DNA of 64,000 bases from Chitinophaga solisilvae (GTDB lineage Bacteria > Bacteroidota > Bacteroidia > Chitinophagales > Chitinophagaceae). The notes below the pieces were generated by a model. It ran no database searches. It was not told the origin of the DNA and saw nothing but the letters and a program-made list of their open reading frames with translations. A program made the translations under genes and the position numbers. Shown one piece after another: positions 9,288-18,601 of this stretch (position 1 is the first letter of the stretch; each line of letters starts with the position of its first letter). The DNA lies in NCBI RefSeq assembly GCF_009928525.1, contig NZ_JAABOK010000011.1:1-64000 (forward strand). Direction: 5' to 3'.

Positions 9288-9325
9288 ATAAAAAACAAAG
9301 ACCTGAGCATATACGCCCAGGTCTT
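9288..9325 (-). terminator. terminator downstream of the SusC/SusD operon
   Basis: Inverted arms AAGACCTG (9298-9305) and CAGGTCTT (9318-9325) form an 8-bp stem. On the minus strand they are followed by TGTTTTTTAT. The position is about 75 bp beyond the susD stop, so it should end the sigma-FecR-SusC-SusD transcription unit. Confidence 0.75.
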
Positions 9326-9370
9326 CCTGCATCATCCGCTCAGATCATCATCCAAAATCTCCGCGCCATA

Positions 9371-9401
9371 TTCTTAATTCGCCATTTGTAATTCGTAATT
9401 C
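9371..9401. repeat. palindromic element b (right-arm remnant)
   Basis: The sequence holds CTTAATTCGCC and TTTGTAATTCGTAATTCC, matching the right outer arm of the palindromic family. No left arm is present. It directly abuts the susD stop codon at 9402-9404. Confidence 0.55.
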
Positions 9402-10898
9402 CTACTGCACATACCCCGGATTCTGTTTCAGGTTCGGATTCGCATCCAGCTGCGCCTGCGGGATCGGAAACAGTTTCCTGAACTCCTGGTCGGGGGTATG
9501 GAATTGCCAGGCGCTGTTCCATTTGCCGAAGCGTATCAGGTCCTGGCGGCGGCAGCCTTCCCAGATGAATTCGCGGCCACGTTCTGCGAGCAGGTCATCC
9601 AGGGTGAGGGTGGCCAGTGGTTTCGGCAGGTCGAAGTTACGGGCGCGCACCTGGTTGACCAGGGCAATAGCGGGGCCTGTTTGTCCGGTGCGCAGCAGGC
9701 ATTCCGCTTTCAGCATCAGCGCATCTGCATAGCGGAAGATGACGAGGTCGTTGTTCTGGTCGGAGTACGGCGTATTTTTTTCTATTTCATATTTCACGAT
9801 CCGCACCCCTTCTGTCTGGGTGGCATTAGCGAGGTCGTTGATTTCCGGCGTGAAGCTGAGTGGCGCGCCCTGCTCTGTTTTCAGCGGAGTGCCATCCTGG
9901 GAGTACTGCTGTCCTGTCAGGAACATGGTTCTTCTTTTATCTTCCGCGGCGAATGATTCATAAAACGCTTTCAGCGTGCACCAACCGTTCCAGGGCGAGC
10001 TGGGAAGACCATAGGTATACCGGTTATTATAATGCAGTGTGAGATAGTGCAGCATCATGCCTTTAGCGTTGACGGCATCATAAGGCACCACGAAGATATT
10101 TTCCCGCGAAGCCTCGTTGCGTGTGGAGAAGTTGGCGAAGTAGTCTGCCTCCAGCTGGTAGCCGAGGGTACTCACGGAGTCGCACATACGCATACAGTCA
10201 TTCCACCGCGCAGTACCTGTATATACGGCTGCATTGGCGTATAGTTTTGCCAGCAGCATGAAGCCCATACCCTTGCTGACTTTACCATAGTTTTTAGTAT
10301 TGAGGGCTGCCGGCAGTGTGGCAATATTATCCAGCACTTCTTTTTCTATGAAGGCAAAGGCCTGCGCCCGTGGCGTGTTTGTGGGGGGAGCCGACTGGCT
10401 GAAAGAGGTCACGACCGGGATATTGCCGAAGGCGTCCATAGCGAGATAGTAATGGAATGCGCGCAGTACTTTCATCTGCGCGATGATCTGCGCCTTGCCC
10501 GGCAGCTGAACCGCGCCGTTTTCCAGCTTCTGCAGGATGGCATTTACAGGGTTCACGCCATCGCGGTAGATACTGTTCCACATATCATTGATGTATTGAT
10601 GCGTTACCGGGAACTGGTGGCTGATGAGTACCCGCCAAAGACCGCCTTCATTCCAGTCTGCCCCGCGGGAGGGCACCGTGGTTTCATCGGTGGTCACTTC
10701 ATTCATTTTCCAGTAGGCGTCGCGGTAGTTGCGCAATTTGGCGTAGGCGCCGTTGGCGAAGGCGTTCAGCTCATCTTCTGTTTTCAGGAAGTTATCGTCT
10801 GTTCCCCTGTCGTAAAATGTTTCATCAAGTTTGGTGCAGCTGCAGAGGCTGCAGGCGAAACCGGCTATCAGTATATATTTCAGGATGCTTGTTTTCAT
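9402..10898 (-). CDS. SusD/RagB-family outer-membrane lipoprotein
   Basis: The protein is the surface-exposed lid that captures nutrients for the adjacent SusC transporter. The start at 10898 (MKTSILKYILIAG) is chosen over a longer upstream frame because it gives a lipoprotein signal peptide with the lipobox CSLCSC just before TKLDETF. The mature part has the SusD pattern: NAFANGAYAKLRNYRDAYW near the N terminus, ALMLKAECLLRTGQ as a TPR-like helix, and the C-terminal RGREFIWEGCRRQDLIRFGKW followed by LFPIPQAQLDANPNLKQNPG. It starts 7 bp after the susC stop, so the two are co-transcribed and probably translationally linked. The ligand cannot be told from sequence, and no glycosidase or peptidase gene follows in this operon. 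Confidence 0.95.
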   Translation of the reverse strand: MKTSILKYILIAGFACSLCSCTKLDETFYDRGTDDNFLKTEDELNAFANGAYAKLRNYRDAYWKMNEVTTDETTVPSRGADWNEGGLWRVLISHQFPVTHQYINDMWNSIYRDGVNPVNAILQKLENGAVQLPGKAQIIAQMKVLRAFHYYLAMDAFGNIPVVTSFSQSAPPTNTPRAQAFAFIEKEVLDNIATLPAALNTKNYGKVSKGMGFMLLAKLYANAAVYTGTARWNDCMRMCDSVSTLGYQLEADYFANFSTRNEASRENIFVVPYDAVNAKGMMLHYLTLHYNNRYTYGLPSSPWNGWCTLKAFYESFAAEDKRRTMFLTGQQYSQDGTPLKTEQGAPLSFTPEINDLANATQTEGVRIVKYEIEKNTPYSDQNNDLVIFRYADALMLKAECLLRTGQTGPAIALVNQVRARNFDLPKPLATLTLDDLLAERGREFIWEGCRRQDLIRFGKWNSAWQFHTPDQEFRKLFPIPQAQLDANPNLKQNPGYVQ

Positions 10899-10905
10899 GT
10901 TATCG

Positions 10906-13900
10906 TTATTTAAAGTTGACCGTAAAGCCCACGGCGAGCGAGCGTGTTTTCGGATATACGTTACGGTTATCAATGCCCGGCGCCAGGCCATCGATGGGCA
11001 GTTCCGGATCCAGTCCGGAGTAGCCGGTTATCACAAAGAGGTTCTGACCGGAGAAGTATACACGCGGATTGGCGAAGTACTTGCTTTTTCCGGCGGGGAT
11101 GTTATAGCCCAGCGTGAGGTTGTCCAGCCGCAGGAAAGCGCCGTTTTCTATGAACCGGTCGGATACATAGGTACCGCGGATATTGCTGTCAGCATACTTC
11201 GCCATGGCGTTTCTGCCGGGCAGCCGGCTGAAACGGTCGCTCAGCACAAGTTCTGTGGCATTGAATATCTGGTAGCCGAACAGGCTGCGCAGCAGGAAGT
11301 TGAGATCAAAGTTTTTATACCGGAAGGTATTGGCGAGGCCGGCCTGGTATTTAGGCAGCCCGTTACCTGCTACGCGGCTGTCGCTGCGGAAGTCGAAAGA
11401 ACCGCTGCCATCCAGGTCTTTGAACTGCTGGTTGCCGTTGGCATCCACGCCGTCGTACTGCGGAATATAGAAGGTGCCGATGGAATAGCCGGGCACTACT
11501 TTTACGATTTCCACGGCAGTAAGTCCGCGTGCGCCTACTTTCCCGGCGTATATAGCATCGCTTTTGAACTGGTCGTTGGCGATGGAAAGTATTTCGTTGT
11601 AGTTACGGGAGATATTGAAAGATACATTCCAGCTGAAATCCTTTTTCTCTATTACGCCTGCGCTGAGCGACAGCTCCACGCCTTTGTTGCTGATCTGTCC
11701 GACGTTGGCGAGGATGGTGGGGAACAGGTATGGCGGCGAAGGCACGTTGTAGTTAAACAGCAGGTCTTTGGTACGCTTGTCGTAATACTCCAGGGTACCG
11801 GTGATCCTTCCTTTGAAGATGCTGAAGTCCAGGCCGGCATTGAATTGTGCGGTAGACTCCCAGCGGAGGTTAGGATTTTCATTCTGGCCAATGGCGTAGG
11901 AAGTAACCCACTGGCCGTTGTCCAGTACTTTACCTCCGGGGCTGTATGTCAGCGGAGATTTGTAGTTATCGATTTCCTGGTTACCGGTAACGCCGTAGCC
12001 TACACGCAGTTTCAGGTCTTCCAGCCAGCTGTGGCCCTGCAGGAAAGGTTCCTGCGTCATGCGCCAGGCGAAGGAGGCAGAAGGAAAGGTTCCCCATTTC
12101 TGATCTTTCCCGAAGCGGGTAGAGCCGTCGCGGCGTATGGTTCCGGTAAGCAGGTATTTATCGTGGTAGCTGTAGAACACGCGTCCTATAAAAGAGATGA
12201 GCGAGTTGGCGCCTGCACCGGAGCTGACTGCAGGCTGATCTGCCTGCCCTGCCCCCAGATTGTCATAGCCGAAGATATCGGATACAAAACGGGTATTACC
12301 GGCGCGCATATTATTGCTGTAGAAATTCTGCCAGGAGTAGCCGGCAGTAACCTTCAGGTTATGGTGCTGCCATTGTTTGCCATAGGTGAAATAGGTTTCC
12401 AGCGTTTTGTTATCCCACGTTTTGGATTCGCGGGTGGCAGAACCGTTGCTGCCGGCGCCTTCAATAACGGGCGACTTCTTGGAGTAGTACAGCCCGCGGT
12501 CGCTGGAGGCCCTTTCCAGTCCCAGCAACAGATCGTAGGTCAGATCTTTTGTAATATCATATGTAATTTTAGCAGCTCCTATAAATTTATTGAATGCGCG
12601 CTGATGTTTGATCTGGTTGGCAAGCGCCACCGGATTGTAGTTATCGTTGATATCCAGTTTTTCAAAGTAGGAGCCATCGGGGTTATAGACAGGGGCCGTA
12701 GGGTTATAGGCTACAGATTGTTCCCAGATGCGGTTATCTCCCTGATCGTCGGGGTCAAGACCGGCATATTTGTTTTTCTCTCCAACAAAGTTCATGGAAA
12801 GCCCTATCCGTAATTTGTTATCGAAGATGCCCTGGTCCAGGGTGATACGGCCAATGATACGTTCCAGGCCGGAGTTGAGTACTACGCCTTCATTATTGAG
12901 GTAATTCACAGAAGCACTGTAGCGTGTATGGTCTTTACCACCGCCCATGGAAATGTTGTGGCTGTGGCTGAGTCCCGTGCGGGTAATGGCTTTCTGCCAG
13001 TTGGTATTAGCGCCGAAGTCAAATGCCGATGCATCTATGTTGTTATCTTTTAAATATTTCCTGTACCGGCTGGCATCCAGCACATCATAGGTGTTAGAGA
13101 TACGGTCAAAGCCCACATAACCGCTGTAGGATACCTGCGGCGCGCCTTCGCGGCCGCGGCGGGTGGTAACGATAATGACACCGTTGGCGCCGCGGGAGCC
13201 ATAGATGGCAGCGGCGGAAGCATCTTTCAGCACATCGATGGACACAATATCATCCGGTGGCACCACATTGATATCAATGCCGGGTATACCATCTACCACA
13301 AATAAAGGCTGACTGCTGGCGGACAGGGAGGACGCGCCACGCAGGCGTATACTCACCTTCCCGTTGGGGTTGCCGCCGGGTTTGCTGATGACAAGCCCCG
13401 CCACCTTTCCCTGCAGCACCTGTACCGGGTTGCTGATAATACCCTTGTTAAAGTCTTTGGGGGTAACGCTGACAACCGAACCTGTCAGGTCTTTTTTCTG
13501 TGTAACACCGTAACCTACCACTACTACTTCGGTGAGGGCGCTGGAAGATTTCTTTAACGCCACCTCCATAGCAGCCTTCACCGGCAGTTCCAGCTGTTCG
13601 TAGCCTACGTAGCGGAATAGCAGCACACCGCCTGAAGGTGCATCCAGAGAGAAGTTCCCGTTTTCGTCGGTCAGTGTTCCGATGGCGGTGCCTTTCACCT
13701 GTACGGTAACACCCGGCAACGGCGTATGATCATCAGCGCCGGTTACCTTACCTTTTACACGGATGTTCTGCCAGTCGGTGTTCTCTGGTATAATGACTAT
13801 CAGCCTGCCTTCCAGCTCTTTCCAGGTGAACCCGGTGCCTGTCAGCAGCTGATCCAGCAGAGAATGGAGCGGCGCATCTTCTGCCTGCAGGCTTACCCGT

Positions 13901-14145
13901 TTGTGCAGGTCCACCTTGCGGTTGCTGTACAGGAAACGGACATCTGCCTGCCCGGAGATGTTGTCCAGCACCTTTTTTATCTCCGTGTCCTTCACCTTCA
14001 GGGATATACGCCGCTGGGAATAGCCATTGGCCGCCACCTGCAGACAGGAAAGTAAAACAATAAAGAAAGTTAGCTTCATGATGATAAGCGGCTTTAGTAC
14101 CGCTGCCTTTCGCCGGCAACGGCACAATTGGTTGACATTTTGCAT
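10906..14145 (-). CDS. SusC/RagA-family TonB-dependent transporter with STN domain
   Basis: This outer-membrane channel of 1079 residues imports a ligand held by the partner SusD. A signal peptide follows MKLTFFIVLL (residues 23 on). Next comes a secretin/TonB N-terminal (STN) domain, about residues 45-110, that signals to FecR. A CarboxypepD_reg-like beta sandwich follows at about 130-210, then the plug, opened by EVVVVGYGVTQKKDLTGSVV, with SIDVLKDASAAAIYGSRGANG, and a long barrel ending VGFTVNFK. Presence of the STN domain together with the upstream FecR and ECF sigma genes implies ligand-induced transcription of its own operon. Starts at 14145 or 14079 are both possible; the former begins with an unusual Cys/Arg-rich leader. 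A candidate antisense RNA begins over the 14145 start codon. Confidence 0.95.
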   Translation of the reverse strand: MQNVNQLCRCRRKAAVLKPLIIMKLTFFIVLLSCLQVAANGYSQRRISLKVKDTEIKKVLDNISGQADVRFLYSNRKVDLHKRVSLQAEDAPLHSLLDQLLTGTGFTWKELEGRLIVIIPENTDWQNIRVKGKVTGADDHTPLPGVTVQVKGTAIGTLTDENGNFSLDAPSGGVLLFRYVGYEQLELPVKAAMEVALKKSSSALTEVVVVGYGVTQKKDLTGSVVSVTPKDFNKGIISNPVQVLQGKVAGLVISKPGGNPNGKVSIRLRGASSLSASSQPLFVVDGIPGIDINVVPPDDIVSIDVLKDASAAAIYGSRGANGVIIVTTRRGREGAPQVSYSGYVGFDRISNTYDVLDASRYRKYLKDNNIDASAFDFGANTNWQKAITRTGLSHSHNISMGGGKDHTRYSASVNYLNNEGVVLNSGLERIIGRITLDQGIFDNKLRIGLSMNFVGEKNKYAGLDPDDQGDNRIWEQSVAYNPTAPVYNPDGSYFEKLDINDNYNPVALANQIKHQRAFNKFIGAAKITYDITKDLTYDLLLGLERASSDRGLYYSKKSPVIEGAGSNGSATRESKTWDNKTLETYFTYGKQWQHHNLKVTAGYSWQNFYSNNMRAGNTRFVSDIFGYDNLGAGQADQPAVSSGAGANSLISFIGRVFYSYHDKYLLTGTIRRDGSTRFGKDQKWGTFPSASFAWRMTQEPFLQGHSWLEDLKLRVGYGVTGNQEIDNYKSPLTYSPGGKVLDNGQWVTSYAIGQNENPNLRWESTAQFNAGLDFSIFKGRITGTLEYYDKRTKDLLFNYNVPSPPYLFPTILANVGQISNKGVELSLSAGVIEKKDFSWNVSFNISRNYNEILSIANDQFKSDAIYAGKVGARGLTAVEIVKVVPGYSIGTFYIPQYDGVDANGNQQFKDLDGSGSFDFRSDSRVAGNGLPKYQAGLANTFRYKNFDLNFLLRSLFGYQIFNATELVLSDRFSRLPGRNAMAKYADSNIRGTYVSDRFIENGAFLRLDNLTLGYNIPAGKSKYFANPRVYFSGQNLFVITGYSGLDPELPIDGLAPGIDNRNVYPKTRSLAVGFTVNFK

Positions 14146-14266
14146 AGATTTGTGATGAAAGGTGAGAAAATAGCAATGCCATTACCGCCCGGACAAAGGT
14201 GATATTGCATTGTTGATTGCCTGGACACAGGAAATGTTCGTAGCATTTCCTGTTCTTTTTCTGTTT
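14145..14266 (+). ncRNA. candidate antisense small RNA opposite the susC start
   Basis: On the plus strand, TAGATTTG (14145-14152) matches the Bacteroidota -7 consensus TAnnTTTG and overlaps the complement of the susC start codon. A strong terminator follows about 75 nt later: arms ACAGGAAATG (14227-14236) and CATTTCCTGT (14244-14253), then TCTTTTTCTG. It points away from susC and no plus-strand gene precedes it. The implied RNA of about 100 nt would cover the susC 5' leader. No good -33 TTG was found at normal spacing. The same layout occurs at 28090-28199. Confidence 0.5.
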
Positions 14267-14312
14267 GTTCTACTGTTTAAGGTTTCATAACGTTCCGGGT
14301 TTATGGTGACAA

Positions 14313-15317
14313 TTAATATATGGTTATCAGATTCCCGCTGCTGTCAGCCTGGAAATCTTCCGTCACCTGCAGCGCGTGCAGTGCCTGCATGACGGATTCG
14401 CCGGCAAAGGAGCCGCTGAAAATATATTGTTTCACTTTTTCATTACGGAATTCGATACGGATACCATACCAGCGTTGCAGCAGCCGGGCCAGTTCTTCAA
14501 AATTCATCGCGTCGAACTGCAGGCGGTTATTCAGCCAGGCCGTTTCCTGCAGTGCGCTGTCTGCCACCGCTGCCGGCTGTTTTACAGATATGGGTTGCAG
14601 TGGCGCCATATCCGTTTTTCCGGTTTTACTGATAAAAGCTATTTTTTCGTAGGGTCGTAACCGTATTTTACCGGCAGGGGCTTTGTCTGCATACACTTCT
14701 ACGGCGCCCTGCAGCAGGGTGGTTTCACAACGGCCTTCTTCCGGATATGCTTTCACGTTAAACGCTGTCCCCAATGCCCTGATGTGCATGTCTGCCGCAT
14801 GTACGGTGAAAGGGCGGGCGGCATCGGGCGCAACTTCAAAGTATGCCTCTCCTTCCAGCCATAGCTCGCGGCGATGGGCATCCATATGGCTGGTCAGGCG
14901 GCTGCCGCCATTGAGATGAATGATGCTGCCATCGGGCAGCCGGAAGTTACGCCGCTCTCCGTCAGCAGTTGTTATCAGCTGCGCCGGCCTGTTATACGGC
15001 AGATAGAACAACGACACGATCAATCCGGCTACCAGCGCGGCAGCTCCCCATTTCAGCCAGTGCTGCCGCAGGCGTATGATTTTTTTTGCGGGAGATGCAT
15101 CCGTCAGGGCTACCGCCATCATACGGTCAAAAGCCGCAGCGGGAGGCGCTTCTTCCACCTTCGGAACATGCCAGTACTGTTGCAGCACAGCCAGCTCTGC
15201 AGCCCGTTCAGGATAACGTTGCAGTAAGGTCTGCAGCTCCGCTTCTCCGGCCTCGTCGAGGTGACCGCTTAGCTTGCCGGCAATCAGTATGTCCAGCCGA
15301 TGTTGAGATGTGCCCAT
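14313..15317 (-). CDS. FecR-family anti-sigma factor
   Basis: The inner-membrane regulator of 334 residues relays the state of the SusC STN domain to the ECF sigma factor. The N-terminal cytosolic part (1-85) should bind sigma. A single helix lies at about 90-108 (WGAAALVAGLIVSLFYLPY). The periplasmic FecR domain follows at about 115-220, with FRLPDGSIIHLNGGSRL and LWLEGEAYFEVAPDAARPF as its hallmark segments. The C-terminal DUF4974 domain (about 260-334) has MNFEELARLLQRWYGI. The gene lies 84 bp downstream of the sigma gene and upstream of susC in the same direction. The candidate antisense terminator lies between it and susC. Confidence 0.93.
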   Translation of the reverse strand: MGTSQHRLDILIAGKLSGHLDEAGEAELQTLLQRYPERAAELAVLQQYWHVPKVEEAPPAAAFDRMMAVALTDASPAKKIIRLRQHWLKWGAAALVAGLIVSLFYLPYNRPAQLITTADGERRNFRLPDGSIIHLNGGSRLTSHMDAHRRELWLEGEAYFEVAPDAARPFTVHAADMHIRALGTAFNVKAYPEEGRCETTLLQGAVEVYADKAPAGKIRLRPYEKIAFISKTGKTDMAPLQPISVKQPAAVADSALQETAWLNNRLQFDAMNFEELARLLQRWYGIRIEFRNEKVKQYIFSGSFAGESVMQALHALQVTEDFQADSSGNLITIY

Positions 15318-15401
15318 AAAATATCTTCTCCCGCTATCACAGACACCAAAAAGAAAGGAATTACCTACAGGGGTTAAAAAAAAATTCAGGAAGCCGCCGC
15401 A

Positions 15402-15953
15402 TCATGGACGCACTTCACTGCCGGCCTGCCGCAACACCTGCTGCAACCGGTTTATGGCCCGCACCAGCTGGGTTTCTACTGTGCGCGGCGAAATATCGAG
15501 GATAGCCGCCACCTCCTTATACTTAAAGCCTTCTTCCCGGATCATCCTGAAAATAGTACGGCCCTGCGGCGACAACTGCGTCATGGCATCGTCCAGCTGC
15601 TGCTGCAGCTCTTTCCACTCCAGCGCCGGCAAAACAGGCGCAGCCGCAGATGCTGCCGCCTCCAGTGGCAGCACCTGATGCCGCCTGCCATCGCGCACAT
15701 AATTATAACAACGATGCCGTACAGCAGTATACAAGTATGTTTTCAGCTGCTTTATACCGGCCGTCTTCCTGTTCTTCCACAACTGCACAAAAACATCCGA
15801 CACCACCTCCTCCGCCGCCTCACGGCTGCCGGCCACGTCCGCTGCAAAAAGCACCAGCCGGCTGTAAAAAAAATCAAACAACATCCGGAACGACGGCTGA
15901 TCATCATCCTGGCAAACCAGCATCCACGCAGACTTTAATTCAGCTTCCCCCAT
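15402..15953 (-). CDS. ECF-type RNA polymerase sigma factor
   Basis: The 183-residue protein has region 2 with the segment FRMLFDFFYSRLVLFAADVAGS and the sigma-2.2 helix EEVVSDVFVQLWKNR. Region 4 reads LSPQGRTIFRMIREEGFKYKEVAAILDISPRTVETQLVRAI, a helix-turn-helix that binds the -35 element. It belongs to the FecI/SusC-linked group of sigma-70 factors that are controlled by a FecR partner and direct transcription of the linked susC/susD operon. It is the first gene of the unit. Its upstream region is filled by the large palindrome at 15981-16140, so the promoter must lie within the few dozen bases before the start or inside the palindrome. Confidence 0.94.
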   Translation of the reverse strand: MGEAELKSAWMLVCQDDDQPSFRMLFDFFYSRLVLFAADVAGSREAAEEVVSDVFVQLWKNRKTAGIKQLKTYLYTAVRHRCYNYVRDGRRHQVLPLEAAASAAAPVLPALEWKELQQQLDDAMTQLSPQGRTIFRMIREEGFKYKEVAAILDISPRTVETQLVRAINRLQQVLRQAGSEVRP

Positions 15954-15980
15954 ACAACATTTTAAAAGGTCTACTTACCC

Positions 15981-16140
15981 AAAATACAGATTCATTTTAT
16001 TATTTGGTTATTTGAGATTTGGTTATTTAAAATGCAGCGGAGAACTAAGCGGTAGTTACCAAAAATTTTCGTTTGGTTCTCCGCTGCATTTTAAATAACC
16101 AAATCTCAAATAACCAAATAATAAAATGAATCTGTATTTT
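15981..16140. repeat. palindromic element c (perfect 65-bp inverted repeat)
   Basis: The arms at 15981-16045 and 16076-16140 are exact reverse complements over 65 bp, with a 30-nt loop. The loop-proximal arm end reads TTTAAAATGCAGCGGAGAAC, shared with elements f and, in part, i. The outer part is built of ATTTGGTTATTTGAG units. It lies between divergently transcribed genes, so it cannot be the terminator of either. Confidence 0.95.
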
Positions 16141-16157
16141 TATTCAAAACCCATGCT

Positions 16158-16673
16158 ATGCAGATTAATATTACCCGCGCCACCATTGGGGATGTAGCCG
16201 TTTTAAAGGATTTGTGCACGACTACTTTTATAGATACCTATGCTGAACATAATACGGAGGCGGATATGCAGGAATACCTGTCGCGGCATTTTACAACAGA
16301 GCGGCTGTCAGCGCAGCTGCAGGAGGAAGACTGTTTCTTTTATTTTGCGGAGTATAACGGGGAGAAGATCGGTTATATAAAACTCAATACCGGTGTAAAG
16401 CAGACAGAACACGCGGAGATGAAGGCGCTGGAGATAGAACGGATATATGTGCTGAAAGCGTACCAGGGCGTTAAGGCAGGGCATGCGCTGATAGAAAAGG
16501 CGATGGCCGCGGGGGCGGATATTCGCGCGCCCTATGTATGGCTGGGTGTCTGGGAGAAAAACAGCAAAGCCATTACCTTTTATGAGAGGCATGGCTTTGT
16601 GGCGTTTGACACGCATATTTTTGTATTGGGAGAAGACCAGCAGAAAGATATCTTAATGAAGAAATCCGTATAA
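16158..16673 (+). CDS. GNAT-family N-acetyltransferase
   Basis: The cytosolic protein of 171 residues should transfer an acetyl group from acetyl-CoA to an amine. The N-terminal strand and helix (MQINITRATIGDVAVLKDLC) are typical of GNAT domains. IERIYVLKAYQGVKAGHALIE holds the pyrophosphate-binding Q/RxxGxG/A loop around residues 95-115. WLGVWEKNSKAITFYERHGF is the C-terminal motif B with the Tyr of the family. It resembles PaiA/RimI-like acetyltransferases but the substrate is unknown. It begins 17 bp after the 65-bp perfect palindrome and ends 9 bp from the convergent hydrolase gene. Confidence 0.9.
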   Translation: MQINITRATIGDVAVLKDLCTTTFIDTYAEHNTEADMQEYLSRHFTTERLSAQLQEEDCFFYFAEYNGEKIGYIKLNTGVKQTEHAEMKALEIERIYVLKAYQGVKAGHALIEKAMAAGADIRAPYVWLGVWEKNSKAITFYERHGFVAFDTHIFVLGEDQQKDILMKKSV

Positions 16674-16682
16674 CGTTGACGG

Positions 16683-18581
16683 CTATGGTAATACCGGAAG
16701 AATAATACCGGAGCTGTTCACTGCATTATGATATATGCTGATGGCAGCCTTTTTAAAATCATTCTCCGTTGCTTCATAAATATTCACGAACTGCTGCGGA
16801 TTCCTGTCTGCCAGCGGAAACCAGCTGCTTTGTATCTGTATCATAATACGGTGGCCCTTGCGGAAGGTATGCGCTACATCCGGCAGCTGAAACTGCACGG
16901 TGTCTGGTTTGCCCGGCACGAATGCCTCCGGATGGGAGAAGCTGCGACGGTAGCGTCCCCGGAATATATCTCCGCGTATCAGCATCTGATAGCCCCCCAT
17001 GGGATAAGGCCCTCCGGCATCACGGGTTTTGTTGGGCGGTGGTGCGCCGGTGTAACAGAAATTATCCGGGAACACATCAATCAGCTTTACCACAAAGTCG
17101 GCATCAGTACCACTTATGCTGACATGCAGCGCTGCTGTCACCGGCCCTCCCAGGGTCAGGTCCTGCGTGAGCGTGTCTGTCTGAAAGCTCAGCACATCGG
17201 CTCTCCTGGCTGCAAACCGCTGATCGTCCGTCATATAGTCACGCGTGCGGATGTAGTGTACATCTGCTGTATATGGCACCGGATGGGCAGGATCGCTGAT
17301 ATATTCCGTGTATTCATGACCGTTAGCCACAGGCGGTTGCCAGTTCAGTCTGCCGCCGGGCTGCAGGTACAGCTTTCTGTACTGTACGGCTGCAGCCGGC
17401 CAGCGGGGATATTCCCTCCATTTGTTTTCTCCGGTAAAGAAGACCGTTGCTTCTGCCAGGTCGTTAACATCTCCTTTATCTTTCAGGTAATGATTAAAGA
17501 AGCGTGTCTCAATATTTTCCTGGTACCACGTAGCCGTATTGGTATCAAAACGGATATGCCCCAGCCGGGAGCCGTCGGTAGCGGCCCACTGCCCGTGATA
17601 CCAGGGCCCCATCACGAGTTTATTGAAGTGGGTGGCAGGGTTCTGCTGCTCCAGCGATTTATACAGGTTCCATGCCCCGTAGCAATCTTCTGCATCAAAC
17701 AACCCGCCTACTACCAGCATGGCCGGTTTAATACCTGCAACATGGCGGCGGGGGTCACGTGCCTTCCACCAGTCGTCATAGTTGGCGTGCGCAATAATTT
17801 CCTTCCAGAATGCCAGGCTGTCGCCGGTGAGCCGGGTGAAGTTACGGATGGTGCCGATCTTCAGAAAGGTGTTGTAATTATCTGCTGCAGGTAGCTTCAG
17901 TGCCTGTACCGGCGGCTGGCATACCGGCTGCGGATGCGGGTAACCGAATCCTTTGGTGTAAAAACCGAAGCAGTCCATCAGGAAAAAGGCGCCGTTATGA
18001 TGAAAGTCATCGCCATGAAACCAATCGGTCACCGGCGCTTGCGGACTTACCGCCTTCAATGCCGGATGCCCGCTCAGCGCGCCCATGGTGGCGTAAAAAC
18101 CGGGATACGATATACCGCACATGCCTACACGTCCGTTGTTGTGCGGCACCTGATGTACCAGCCAGTCGATGGTATCGTAGGTATCACTGGCCTCGTCTAT
18201 ATCTGTTCCCTGCTTGGCCGGATTAAACGGCCGTATATCTGCAAACTGCCCCTCACTCATCCACCTGCCGCGCACGTCCTGCACAACGATGATATAACCT
18301 TCACGGGCATACGTAATCCAGTAACTGTTCCAGAGTGCCGGCATCAGGGCCTCTCCGTAAGGAGCGCTGGAGTAAGGTGTACGGGAGAGAAGTATGGGAT
18401 GCTTCCCGGTATTATCTTTCGGGGAATAGATGGTAGTGAATAGTCTTACCCCGTCACGCATACGGATATACGTTTCTTTCTTACTGTAGCTGGCATGTAC
18501 CCATACGGAGTCCGCGGCGGACCGGGCAGCAGCTGAAATAGTCAGCAGCAGGCCCAGTACGCCTGTGATAATATGTTTCAT
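16683..18581 (-). CDS. CocE/NonD-family (S15 peptidase-like) serine hydrolase
   Basis: The exported hydrolase of 632 residues belongs to the X-Pro dipeptidyl-peptidase/CocE superfamily. A signal peptide covers about residues 1-22. The alpha/beta-hydrolase core carries the nucleophile in GMCGISYPG (Ser158), an acidic residue in VVGGLFDAEDCYGAW, and the catalytic His in MGPWYHGQWA. The C-terminal jelly-roll (about 420-632) includes DADFVVKLIDVFPDN, typical of PepX_C. Family members cleave acyl-proline peptides, glutaryl-amides or esters. It is the third gene of a minus-strand operon, 20 bp after susD, which suggests it processes what the SusC/SusD pair imports; a peptide is the likeliest choice. 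It could instead be an ester or amide hydrolase. Confidence 0.88.
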   Translation of the reverse strand: MKHIITGVLGLLLTISAAARSAADSVWVHASYSKKETYIRMRDGVRLFTTIYSPKDNTGKHPILLSRTPYSSAPYGEALMPALWNSYWITYAREGYIIVVQDVRGRWMSEGQFADIRPFNPAKQGTDIDEASDTYDTIDWLVHQVPHNNGRVGMCGISYPGFYATMGALSGHPALKAVSPQAPVTDWFHGDDFHHNGAFFLMDCFGFYTKGFGYPHPQPVCQPPVQALKLPAADNYNTFLKIGTIRNFTRLTGDSLAFWKEIIAHANYDDWWKARDPRRHVAGIKPAMLVVGGLFDAEDCYGAWNLYKSLEQQNPATHFNKLVMGPWYHGQWAATDGSRLGHIRFDTNTATWYQENIETRFFNHYLKDKGDVNDLAEATVFFTGENKWREYPRWPAAAVQYRKLYLQPGGRLNWQPPVANGHEYTEYISDPAHPVPYTADVHYIRTRDYMTDDQRFAARRADVLSFQTDTLTQDLTLGGPVTAALHVSISGTDADFVVKLIDVFPDNFCYTGAPPPNKTRDAGGPYPMGGYQMLIRGDIFRGRYRRSFSHPEAFVPGKPDTVQFQLPDVAHTFRKGHRIMIQIQSSWFPLADRNPQQFVNIYEATENDFKKAAISIYHNAVNSSGIILPVLP

Positions 18582-18601
18582 GGTCCCTTGTTTAGCGGCC
18601 G

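Noticed and set aside
10831..12813. A 660-codon plus-strand open frame across the susC gene
   Set aside because: It lies antisense to a clear SusC protein, has no family features, and is rich in Val/Gly/Ala as expected for the complement of a high-GC coding gene.
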